Shown: one piece after another, positions 10,370 to 23,000 of the stretch
Layout of the letters: every line of letters starts with the position of its first letter
Numbering within the stretch: the stretch's first letter is position 1
Assembly: GCF_003589595.1 (NCBI RefSeq)
Contig: NW_020653333.1
Span: 1,522,611-1,586,610 of the forward strand
DNA: 64,000 nucleotides
Source: Hyposmocoma kahamanoa
Lineage: Eukaryota > Arthropoda > Insecta > Lepidoptera > Cosmopterigidae
Direction: 5' to 3'
Notes under the pieces: generated by a model
What the model was told of the DNA's origin: nothing
The model's database searches: none
What the model saw: the letters and a program-made list of their open reading frames with translations, nothing else
Made by a program: the position numbers and the translations under genes

Positions 10370-12580
10370 AAATTTGGAACGACCTACCAAACCAGGTGAG
10401 ATGGAGGTCAAATGCACACTTAGACATTTTATAATATAAAATAAAAAAAACCTTGTTCGAACGGCAGTGTCTCAAGCACTACCAACTTTCGAACGTAAAT
10501 GTTTTCCGTGGCTGTTTGAAAAGCACTCTCGGACGGGACGCAGACTTTTCGAATTAGCTGGTGTTTGTATTATATATCTGTTCTGTGTATAAACATACAT
10601 AGTTTGGTATTATGCAATTTAAATTATTTGTTACTCAAATTGATTATTTTCTTTGTCTAATTGTTGTGTCAAATTTTATGTATTTAGTAGTGCGTAATTG
10701 TTAACAACTGTTTGAATTTAGTTTTTGCCTCAAAATGTACATGTCGGAGACAGTAATGAGTACGGACAGTAATGAGTACGGACACTAAACGGCAAGCAAG
10801 CGCGTTGCCTAGCGGTGTAATCCGCACAACTACGATTCCCGCGCTTCGACAGAGCCGTGACATTGTTGGCAGACACGATCGGATAGCCGTCGTCACGGAA
10901 CTGTCCTCCGTTCTAGAAAGTACAAGTTGTTCTTCGATTTCAAAGTGATTAAAATATACTGTTGTTGTTACTTGTTACTTGTGTTACTTTAAACGTAATC
11001 GCATTGCATGCTCCCTAAACCTGCCCTATCAATGTCTGACAATTCAGTTCTAAACCATGAAGATTCCGACATATATTTATATGTGATGTTCCAATGTACG
11101 ACGGGTCATGGCAGAATAGCATAGTCCTCAGATGCTGACACATGGAGCCTTTTGTCATGCTTTTTTACTTCAACTTGAATCTCTTAATTTTTCTTCTTTG
11201 TTTAATTTTTGTAATATACGTATTTTGCATGTCAAATAAAGCTATTTTCAAACTAAATTTAATTGAACTTTAGTCATGAACAAAATCTTTATTTTCGGAA
11301 AAATAACTTTGAGAAGTAAGAGTAATTGAGAGAGTAGCCACGTTGAGGCAACAAACGCTGGTTTGAGTACAGTCGGGTCAAAGGTATTTTTATTTGTGTT
11401 TGCACAATCCCTTAACTTCAGGTGAGAGTGTAAGACGCTTTCAGTTTATTTTACACAAAATATACTTTTGCTTAATAAAATTAGTTGCAGAATTGGTAAA
11501 GGTGTTCTTAGAGAGAGAGGGAGAGAGAGTAAGAGATAAATAATGTATTATCAGAAGTAGGCTGTTCCATAAACATTGTTAAAATTGAAATTTAAAAGTG
11601 TTTATTTGTAAGGAAAGTCGACATTTTGATTCAACTTTGTAGCCGTAGAATATTATAGAGAAACACTTTATAATTGTATTAAAAATCGTTCGAAAGGACG
11701 ATGGCTGTAAAGGTGATTTTCTCCCGGCGAGGTGAGACGAGAATTGAAATTCATTTATAGCCATCGCGAGCTCGCGTTGAGGTAATAATAAAATAAAAAT
11801 ATAAAAATACCAAAAGTTTTTGGTCAATTTTAAAATCTAACTTCAGGGCGCTCTGGAATTATTTGCAAAAAGACATCGTTTATTAAACCTTAAATCATAC
11901 GTACCCTTCAATCTCGCGGTTGGTAGTAAAAACCATTGCAGGCTCGCGCGAGTCATCGCGTGAAACGTGTTTCTGTTGCAGAGTTAATAAAAATAGGTAG
12001 TAATACGGTTTTATATCATATCAACAAATATTTCAATTCTCGTTTCACACATCCTCGTCAATCGTATAACGTATATAGTACATATTAAATACAAATTTCA
12101 ATACTCGTCTCGCGTCTCTAGTGATAAAGCACCTTAAGAGGTTTCGAACCTCTCTCATGCATGTAGAAGAATAACAAATTTGCTATAAGTATTAGGAAAA
12201 AACATTACTCTTATTATAGAAAATTTATAAGGCAAATATAATCTATATTACCGTTTTTCGTAATTCGATTGATATGAGGTTATTTTTGAAGGTTTTACTA
12301 GTGAAAGATCATTGCAGCATTTATTCTAAAATGATGGCGCTGTAGTCGGATTTTTACTTTTAAAAATAAAGTTGCCATTTTTTAAGTTATTATATGTAGG
12401 TATAGTGATGTGATAGTGATTTTGATTCATTTATTTCACTTCAATGAACTCACTGAAACAGAATGAGTCAAGTATCTGTTAAATAATAATTTCGTCTCTG
12501 TGTACCTCTATAATTTTTTATTATCAATTTCTTGATTTAAAAAAATCAATACCTACGATATATTTGTGAGAATTATAATT
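10370..12580. other. Intergenic stretch, little recognised
   Basis: Contains a short tandem duplication at about 10752-10786 (unit near GGACAGTAATGAGTAC) and a GA-rich microsatellite at about 11511-11535. No gene seen. Confidence 0.45.
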
Positions 12581-12582
12581 GA

Positions 12583-12744
12583 GGGGAAGACAGAAAAAAA
12601 AAGCAAAAGGGAGGAAGACCAAGAAAGGCGTACAGTGAACAAGTAAAGAAGAACATCAAAGTGAGCAGCTATAAAGAGGTCAAGGAGATGGCTATGAGCC
12701 GCGTGGAACGTAGGAAGTTACGCCGACAAGAGCTTGGCTCTTAA
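12583..12744 (+). pseudogene. LINE ORF2 C-terminal tail (RTE-like)
   Basis: An open frame ending in TAA at 12742-12744 gives KGGRPRKAYSEQVKKNIK, then SYKEVKEMAMSRVERRKLRR and QELGS. This is the familiar last segment of RTE-like LINE polyproteins (GRGRPR-AY-DQ...YKEVKE...R-LGS). The upstream reading is lost near an A-run, so the copy is 5'-truncated or frameshifted. Confidence 0.75.
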
Positions 12745-12749
12745 ATAGG

Positions 12750-15700
12750 ATAAAAGAATGAATGACCTAAGATATAATTTAAAAGAATGATCTGTTGAGT
12801 GAGTCAGTGAAGTCCATTAAGATAACACTATTTTTTTAATAGTAGTATTTACACTACACTAAACTTTTCGCCCTTCGGAACAGGCTACGGCGTTTAATTG
12901 GTGAGGCCATACTGCCTGATCCTACATGTCATTTTTCTTCAATAGTTTAATTTTCTTTTTTTTTTAATTTTTTTGTATTTATATCATGTTTTGGTTGAAC
13001 GAAGAATGGAAAGGTCCCGGTTTTCAAAAGGGTCACCTCAAACATAGAAATGATTTCCCGTGACAATTACATCTAAGTCCTGGCAGTACGGTATTAAACA
13101 TTTTAATATTACTATTAAAAAATAGTGTTGTCTTAATCACCTTCATTGACTCATTCAATAGATTATTAATTTAAATTATACCGTAGGTCATTTATCCATT
13201 CGTCCTATTCTTTATTAATAGATCTGGCTGTATGGCCGAAGTGCGAAAAATTTTACTACTTTAATTAAAAATCCGACTATAGTGTTTCTTTTGGCATCAA
13301 TGTTTGTGCTGTGGTTAGGAGAAATTTAATTATTGAAAATTATTATTATTATAAATTATTCGCCATAACATGGCGATGGTCAAACAGCATCTTGTCATCT
13401 TTTAAATTTCGAATGTAACAGCGATTATATTTACACTGGTACTTGGTATCTACTACGTGGAGCGAGGCCTAATTTGAACTGGTAATTGCCTTGATTTAAC
13501 AATCAGGCTACCGCGGAACATTCCACGCGAGAGTTGTACATTTATGAAGTACAGTCGTAAATTAATTAGTGTTGCAATCTTTTAATAGTCTTCTATCCCG
13601 CGAATTCTAAATATTTCGAAAAATAATACAGAGCACATTTATATCTGTAATAGAACGAAATGATCAGAACGGATTTAGACAAGAAAAGGCACAAAAGGAG
13701 GTTAGACCCCTGAACCTAGATTCTTACACGTAAATTTTTTGTCGTTCTTGAAAGTGCTGTCGTCAGAGAGAATTTAATGATAATGTTCAAGATTGAAGTT
13801 ATGAGGTAGGAGATAGGAGAACTATTTATAAATTGTAAAAAAAAAACGAAATAATTCTGTAGGTGAGAGGTAAAGAACTAATAATTTTTACTACAGAGCG
13901 TTTTAAAGAGAATGAGGTTCTTAATTAGGCATTTAAAATCAATGTTAAGGCAAATGAAAAACAAACGACGATAGGACTTAATGTCTTTTACCATTGCGTG
14001 ATTTTTTGCATCCTAACGGAATGTTTGAAAAGACATCTAAATAGGATGAATGAAACTATTTTTCCGGATTTAAATCGCGTATATTTGTATTTTCAAACAA
14101 TCCGATGTTTTGTAACCTACCTACAAGTGTTTCATGTCCTGTGTTTAACAACCGCGAAAACCTAAGAACTCGAAAAACATCTAAATTCCAAAATATGGAC
14201 TTATTATCATTTACCTCTCACATACAGAATAATGTAAATAGAAAATGCAAAAGACAGTGTTAAAATCTAACACAATCCTGGCGGACTCAATAGTCGGATA
14301 GTTAAAAAAGGAAAATGCAAATCTCAACTCTATATACAACATAGAATGTCAAGCCAAGATGAGGTTGACTATGAGTCAGGCTTACCCGGAAGAGATTGTT
14401 TGTCAGTGTTATAAGCACTCAGAAACACAACTCTGTGTTTCATTTACTTGTATGTGTGCATAAAGGATATACAGGTTCCAAGATTTTCGATTTTTAGACA
14501 AGCTTTATTAGAAATAACATTTTTTATCCGGATCTAAAAACCGCGTATATTTGGTTTTTTTCAAATTACCCAATGTTTCGGGCTTTTAAGGCCAATTTCA
14601 GATGACAAAATTTTTAACGCGCGTTTTCATATCCCGCGTCTAGATATTATTAGATTTTACATACATTCGGTCGTAGGTACGCGCGGTACCGCGCGTGAAT
14701 ATGCGGTACCGCCTTGTTCAGAAACGCACGACACCGCATGTCACGTCAAACACACACCGCACTCACTGCCTCCGTCACCAGAAAATTCCGAACGCGCGTC
14801 AACACGCGTCGACGAATGGCATATGTACTGTCCATTTGAACCTATACTTACAGATCCCATAGTCTCTGACTGAGATGGTATTAGTCATCAACTAGTTATG
14901 CCTAATAGGTATTAGTGCAAAGCACTTTTGTCCGAATTATAGTTACAAGAAATATTAATTTTGAAAACTTTATTAAAAAGATTCAGAGCCGGAAAAAAAT
15001 ATAGTTTTATTTCCTGTGAGTAAAAACCTAAAAACTCGACAAGTAGGTACTTATTATTTGTGTGATCAATTCAACAATTTGCAATGTTGGCAATTATATG
15101 AGGTAATGGGTTAGATGAATAGATATGTAGGAATCATCTAAGATTGATATAAAGAGCTAAACTATGCTTCTACGAGGTTAAGAAAATATAGCAGAACACA
15201 ATCTTGGGAAGGTATAGGTCACTAATTGGCAGATATTACTTATTTGCGAAAACAATTAACTTTTGTTAAAAACTTTGTTATCCAGTCCAAACTACGCAAA
15301 CTACAACTTACTGTAAAAATATTTATATTTCGAATTTGTGTAAACGTTTTTCTTTAAGAACTTTAAATTACTCAGGACGAAAATTACTGCATAATACATA
15401 TAGACAAGACTTTACATTGAGGTTGATCGTTGTTGTATTGTAACTGGTTCTGTTTTCAAACCTCAGGCACCTATTACGAGTCGGGACGTCGCGGCGGGGG
15501 GGCCCCTGTTTTTTGTTGTTCCCACATTGGTTGATACACGCAAAATGTTTAGGTTATGGTTTACTTTAAAGAATGCTTTACATCCAATAGTGGTACATGT
15601 TAAAGTATCATAGTCGGCTATGGGATAAACCACCTACCCAAGATTGGTACCACTAAGCTACATTTCATTATATAAATATTTTGGCATTTGATTTGGCTTA

Positions 15701-16640
15701 GAGAAAAATTTGAGACTACATCACATATAGAAGTTTTAGACTAACAGATCTACAGAGATATAAAGTTTTAAATTTAATGTTAGATAACGAAAGTACAAAC
15801 ATAAGTATAATTTAACACATATATATAACATTTGACATTTGACAAAAGTGAATATTTTCCTTTTTGTCCTTAGTGGCGAAATAAATTTCATGTTTGGTAC
15901 GTTTATTTTATTTTTTCTACAGTGGACTACGTGACGTAATGTATAACACCCTATATAGGGTACCTGGTAAATTTCTTTGGCGTTCAAAGATTTGGAACGG
16001 GTCCCCTTACGGCTGGGGGCCCTTGGCATTTTGCCGTCCTATTATTACGTCACTGACAACTACACCGGTTAATATTTCTAAACTAAGGCCGTAATTACAT
16101 AAAAGTTAAACAGACATCGAAAGCAGTTAAAAATTGTGGTCACCACATTTATTAGAATAATGGACATTCAAAACAAGGCCTACCTAAATGATACAAAGAA
16201 TTGTTTTACTAACATTTTAATATACTGAGAGGGAAACTGAGATTTTCGAGTTCTATACTATATTAAGGTCCAACACAGATGACAAATTATGAAAAAGAAA
16301 GATGGCAGTTAATCTGTGAAATAGATACAGTAATAAGGAAATATAAACTGTCGATATGTTTTTGGTAAAAGCCGGATGCTTTTCCAATTGTCAAGCTATC
16401 AACACGAAACAAAGTTTTAACTTTAGCAGTCACAACAATGAGTTCTTATAACTGTGTACCTTTTTTGTTAGACTACGTAATAAAAAAGGTACTTGGTAAA
16501 ATATCAGTTCAATTATGTTAAAAATTATAAACACGTTTAGTATAATTTTGTTTGTGCTGTATTGAATGTTATTTTTAACAAGGTATTTGCAACAAAATGG
16601 AATGTTCTTTTCATATCGCTGCTTTAACAAAAATAGTCCA
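12750..16640. other. Intergenic stretch with repeat K fragments
   Basis: Repeat K fragments lie at about 14045-14190 (GATTTAAATCGCGTATATTT then TCAAACAATC) and 14511-14610. A CpG-rich, palindrome-prone patch is at 14610-14820 (GGTACGCGCGGTACCGCGCG). A short inverted pair around TGACGTAATG and ATTACGTCAC brackets 15930-16055. No coding sequence recognised. Confidence 0.4.
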
Positions 16641-16658
16641 ATACAAAACTGTTATTTT

Positions 16659-16702
16659 TTTATTTATTACGCAGCTATATTCAAAATGAGATAAATTTTA
16701 TT
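16659..16702 (-). terminator. Cbp53E: Candidate poly(A) signals of calbindin-32
   Basis: On the minus strand AATAAA occurs at 16702-16697, 16668-16663 and 16664-16659, about 205-248 bp downstream of the Cbp53E stop codon. Spacing fits a short 3' UTR. AATAAA is common by chance in AT-rich DNA, so this is only positional support. Confidence 0.3.
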
Positions 16703-16906
16703 GTTAGCTTTCCATTGGTTAAAATAATCACGTTTGACCGATATACGATTCAGATTTCCGCGTCAGGTAGGCCGCTATTTTAAAAAATCAATGACATATT
16801 ATATGATTTTTGACATCTGTTTTGGACCTTTGATGGGATCAAAATGAATGATGGTGATGAAATTCATTAATAAAATCGGGACGGATAGTGCAGCAAGTCT
16901 AGTGCA

Positions 16907-17059
16907 CTAAGGAGTCGACGGTTCCTCCTCTTGGTGATGCTTGGCTAAAGCCAGTAGGATCATGGTAAGTTGTTTACGGCTAATTTTGCCGTCACTGCTG
17001 TACTCTACGCCTTGGAGAATCGTCTCTTCGAATTCTAGAAGGTCTTGGGCATCGTAGTC
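16907..17059 (-). CDS. Cbp53E: Cbp53E last exon (EF-hand 6, stop)
   Basis: 50 codons plus TAG at 16909-16907: starts DYDAQDLLEFEETILQGVEY, continues SSDGKISRKQLTMILLALAK and ends HHQEEEPSTP. Acceptor ttccag/GACT. The EF6 loop lacks the usual acidic residue at position 12, so it probably does not bind Ca2+. Confidence 0.95.
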   Translation of the reverse strand, partial: DYDAQDLLEFEETILQGVEYSSDGKISRKQLTMILLALAKHHQEEEPSTP

Positions 17060-20000
17060 CTGGAAATAATAATAAAAAAAATATTTTTTCATAAAGCTGC
17101 ATTTGGTACCGTAAAATGGTGCCTATGTTTTTAAGTTTTTTGTTCATATTTTTTGTACTTACTTAAGAAGAGCGTATGTAATTCCACGCTAAAGTACAAA
17201 CTTGTGCTATATGTCTATATTAGTCTAAACCTAACAACTTGCGGATCAATTTTGCCTAAGTTGTAATAACTCAGGCAAAATTGATGACTCGAACTACAAC
17301 TTCGCCTAGCCAAAAATCTTGCAATATATATTAATTGAAATGATTATTTTATTTGTACTACGATAAAGCCACATGTGATCATTCGTCAAAAGTGCTTTTA
17401 GTTGGCATCGTATATAATACCAACACAGCAAAAACAACAAAAATTTTCGCGTGCGCGCCATTAATTGCATGATGGCATAATAAATATGTCAAAATTTTAC
17501 TTGGGTGTCATTTTATTGTTGAATCTACTCAATTCCAACCACAAATCAAGCCTCCACATAAAGACTGACATCGAACACTTTTATCACATGAAAATTATAG
17601 AACCGTGGCGGCTCACCCGAGGCACTATACCCTTTCGAGTACCTGATGAAGTCAAGTAACAGAGGTCTGTGACAACCCTGTACATAGGCTGGTCTGGGGT
17701 CAGAACCTGAACTTGTAAGGTTCCTGCGCGCACAGATTATAGTGCCCTTCTCGTAGGTACCCTAAGCAACAGAACTCATTCTGGGACACTATCCGGAACA
17801 TACAGACCAGAACCAATTTAAAATAGATCATTTCCCAAAGTGATAATACCGAAAATCAAAACCTCCGGTGCCGACCTCCTCGTCCAGCGTCCATGGTGCA
17901 AACTGTTGGCCCGTCGAGATCGTCGTCACGTGAATATACTTTAATCATCATTGTGTTTACTGTCATTGACATAAGCATCGCTCTACTGAAGAAGATACAA
18001 AGAAAATCAAGAAACATTTACCTTTTTAACTAATTCTAATAAATCTTTTAGGAATCCTCGTAACTCTTCATTCTCGATAGATCCGTTGTTGTCCTGAAAA
18101 TGAAATTAAATAGAAATTTCATAGTCGTCTCAGGAACATTTATAACTCTTTATAACTCTTTTTCATTTATTAAGTACATATATTAAGTACATATAAGAAT
18201 GTATCTTTTGGTGAAGGAAAACATTGTCATGAAACCTGCACGTCGAAGATGGTTTGATGAAAAATTTAATGTATAGTCAGTGCGCTAAGTTGATCAGTGT
18301 AAAGAAAAGTGTTAAACAAACTTGTAAGCCGTAAAACTCATTATGTTATGACTTCCTTATTACATCATAAGGAAGAAGAAACTGAATGATGTTTTAAGAG
18401 ACTTTTTAGGCTAGCTTCATTTTTAATTTACATTACATAAACACACATTTCAACCGAAAAGCTAGAATTAATTAACACTTTTCTGTGTTGAATGTTTAAG
18501 AAGGCTCTCAGAACCAAAAGGTCGATTAGAGCATCGACTGTACGGATATCTTATCGTAACTTCGTCACAACGTTCGACTAATACATTGAAATTAAATTCT
18601 TACCCTATCATAAAGCGAGAAGACCCTCTCGATGTCATCCTTCGTTAACTTCGTTGCACCCTGTACAAATGTGTTAATTACGACTTTGGAACACTATCAT
18701 ACATTTTATTATTGATACAAAGTTGACATAAACACAAAGATGTGTTTATTTCAGATTTGTATTAATAATAATAACAAAGATGGTTATAAAAACATCATGA
18801 TATTAATTAAAACTAAATATCATAATTTTGCAAGGTCCCTTGTTGGGCGCCAAATTAAGTTTATCAGCATTCATTAAATAAATCTATTTTTTATAAGCAC
18901 AATAGTATTATAAACTATTCAGTAAGACACAGCCAGCTAAGTCTAAAATCTATTACACTGTTTTAGATTTCGTTTAATTTTTATTTACATTCATTGCAGA
19001 CTTAAAAAAACTTAAAATTTTTTCTAAATTATGTTTTTAAATTCACATTAATTGAAGAATTCGATACACGTAAAAAAACAAATTGACATAGAAGTGGTTT
19101 GATGAAAAGATTTTCTATGATGAGAACTTAGCTTGTCGTCGATTTTACGCATACCAGCCGAAATGTTGGTATAAACTTAGCCATTATTCAAGAGTTTGAG
19201 AAGTCCATATAGAAAATGAAACTATTTTTTGGATCGAAATTGCGTATATTTGTTTTTTCAAACAATCAACGTTTTAGACCCTTTACAGGTCCCATGGTCG
19301 CAGTTGACTACGGAACCTGTAAAGGACCTGAAACATTGGTTTGTTTGAACAAATAAATAAATGCGATTTAAATCCGAGAAATAGTTTCATTTCCTATATG
19401 TAATAATCGCGAAAATGTAAGAACTCGAAATCTCATAATTAGTTTTCGACAGCGTTTTTTACGTGTATCGTAAATAGTATTTTATTAATGAGGACTCACC
19501 TCGATGCCCTCCTATGTGCGAGTGCAACACAAGCGCAGTGTTAGGACAGACAGGCAAACAAACTATACAACATGCTGAAGAGATAAGTTGTAGGTTAGTA
19601 ACCGTATAATTAAGTATTTGAATTAGATAGTTGTAGAATATTAAAGATTTTTTTTTATAAATACGAACCTTAATTAACGCGTCAGACAGCCACGCTAATT
19701 ACGTGGTTTTGAATTGGGGAACTATACCATGAGTATCCGAGTGATGAAATTAATTCCAGGGCACGACTCAGGACACACAAACCAGGACCATGTTAAAAGT
19801 TCGTCACTTGCTTTTCAGGTAATATTTAATCAATGAAATATAAATCACTCTTATAAATTGTATGTATGGTTTATATTATAAATTAGGCGGATAAAACAAA
19901 CATTCTGTTTTTCATGGCTTTTTTATGAATCCGCACTTTGCACCCTGCAGTGGCAATGCGCAGCACGACGCCACGGAAAACAACGGAGCTCATATACACG

Positions 20001-23000
20001 TTATACAAACTCATGCAGCGCCCGTGTGTAATCCGCCATAGTCTAGTCTATTGTCTAGTCTAAATTTAACTTTAATTTATATTAAAATTAATGATACACA
20101 AAGATGTAACGGCGTATGTATGGTAGTGATTGTGCTTTTTACTGTGTCTACTGTTTATGTTTTGATTTTTTTAAACTATCATATACATTTATAATAATAC
20201 GTTAATTATTATGCGTCATATCATAGATACAGAAATAGATGTGCAAAATTAAGATAAGCATGCCAAAAATGAATAAATAGAACATACAAGTGAAAGTGAG
20301 GTGAACAACATTACGTATTAATTATGATATGATTTTAAATCATGCACATTTTAAAATGAACACATTTTTAAGGGTTCGTAAATTTATATACCCGAAAATA
20401 AGGACATTGGTTTCAATTTAATCAATCAACAAAACCCCTTGGTCTCCCGTTTACTCTGATTACAGCACTGGTGATTATGTGAAAATGTGCGAGAAATAAG
20501 GGGTTCTTTGTAAGTTGCTTAGAGGAAGGAATAATCCATTTGCCGTTTTATAACAGAATGTTTTCACAACACGGTCTGTTGATATTCAAGGCAAAACGTT
20601 ATAAGATATTATTATTATGATACAGGAAATTGGAGTTCCAAATCCGAGCGAGATTTAATTGGTTCGGTTCATTCTATTAACACAAATTGGAGTGTCGTAG
20701 CGCAATGAAATTTTTATTAAATCGAAAAGGCATATTATACCGAAATTATTCCGAACACGTTGCGTTGGCACGCTAGGGGTGAGTGATGAGAAGCATCGAT
20801 TGTTACGTCATGCCAAGATGGATGAGTTTTTTATGGCCATAAAAAAAACTACGAATTTTCATATGACTTACACGGTTCGGGCTTACGGGACTTACGAAAA
20901 ATACCGTTGGGTGGAAATTTATTTCGGAAATTAAGTTGAATTACAAAAAATATAATTGGGGCAATTAGGACAACAAAAAGATGTCTCCTTTCGGGCGAGG
21001 GTTTGGGCCGTAGTCCGCCACGTTGGCTCAATGCGGGTTAGGGACTTCACACGTTTTCCGAGGGCTGTGAACCTTCTTCAACGTGCAGGTTTCGTGACGA
21101 TGTTTTCCTTCACCGAAAACCTCATGATAAATTTCAAATTATTTTTTAAAAGTTAATTTCGCACATAAATTCCGAGAAACACAGAGGCGCGAGCCCGGAT
21201 TCGAACCTACGACCTTCTGCTTGAGAGGCAGTAGGTCAAACCATTAGGCACCCACGGCTTCCGTAATTTCACCAGCACCATTACCCTTCAAAACCTGAAC
21301 ACAGTAATGCTGATATTACTGCTTGGCGGCAGAAATAGGTAAGGCTTTAGTTGATTCAGCATAATAGTGAAGGTGTTGAACCAATCATTTTGGAAAAATA
21401 TTTAAATTGAGTATATACACTGATTCAGTGTGAAAACACGATTGCTAAAAATTTTCACGATAGAAAAAATCACGAATTTACCTCGAAATTTTACAAGAAA
21501 ACCGCTGTATCCAATACCCATTGGAATTACTTTATTACTTTACTAAATAGTACACGTGTATTAACGATATACTGATTTTCTCTCTTCGTGATTTTCAAAA
21601 GCGTTTAAGTTCGTTTGTAAAAAATAAATACTGCAATAAAGCCAGTGTTCCTGCCGTTCGACGAAGCAAAATGAGCCGTATTAGTATGGGAAAACTTTGA
21701 ATTCGAGCTGAGGAAATATCGGCTCAAGTTCATTTTGCACATGTGGTCTTATTAAACAAAGGGGTTATTCATTACCCAAAGTCGTCATTGAGCTACTGCT
21801 GGATTTAAAATTTTTTTGAAATCAAAATGGCGTGCAAACTCGGTTGTAATGCAACATGGCGAGTGAATAGGTTGCGTGATTCCGGGAAATGAAGTGTCAC
21901 TCACCTTGAACACTTGTCTGCAGAGGAAGTTTTCTTTGACGGGCAGGAGTCTGGAACATAAAATGTGGATATGATGATTCTATTTTTCTTTCAACAGCTA
22001 AGGCATAGAAAACAAAAGTTAGATTTATTAGATTAGATTTAGGTTAGATTAATAAATGAAAAAGCAGTACGAGCCAAGTGAGCAAAGCGAGCGTGCCGCA
22101 GCAGCGGCCGGCGAGTGCCAGGACCGAATTCGTTTGCATATCCGATATATTTTAGTTCAAATTTATTCCCGTTTAATAATCTATTTAGTTATGTTAACAG
22201 AGGTAACTTATGATTGTTATTTAAGACGAGAGTTAGAGTAAATGATTGCTATCAAAAATGAAATTATAGAATGTAAGTTTATATTAAACGTTCGTTTTAT
22301 TACGTGAATTCACTAAAACACGTAAATAGTACGATTACATGCAGGCTAACTTGACTATAATGCCTCAAATAAAACCATGGGGCCTTTTTTCTTCTCATTA
22401 TAGCCATGATCGGTGTAATGAAAAAAAAAGACACGAGGGTTTTATTTGGGGCATTATATGCCAGTTAACCTGCATACAATCATAAAGCTTACGTGCAATT
22501 ATGATGAAAAACATTGTATGCTTCACGGGCGGCACGGGAATTACGAACCTTGACTCCGAAAGTAGGTTTTCGACTTTGGGTAATAGAATCCCAAGAGTCT
22601 TGTTTGCAACTCTTTATTTACCGGGCGGTAAATAAAGAATTAACTACACAATGTACTATTTCAGTTCATTAGCGAATACCATAGACAATAGAATATTGGT
22701 TCAGAACTAAAAGAGTGCCTTTGTGATATGATTTATGAAATTGTAATTGACAAAGTACACGAGTAGAAAAAAAAAATATGAATGATATGATACACCCGAT
22801 TAATGTATATATATACACACTCAACTCTGTTTTTAAAAGGCCATACGATATCAGTTTTACAAACAAAGGTGTTCAAATTATCACGTATAATATTTTGTTT
22901 TTGCGAAATAAATATCTGAAAAGGCCGTGTACTCATGCTCTTACTGGTATGAGGTTAAATATGTCCTCGTGCTGCTACCAATGTACTGTCTCCTATATTT

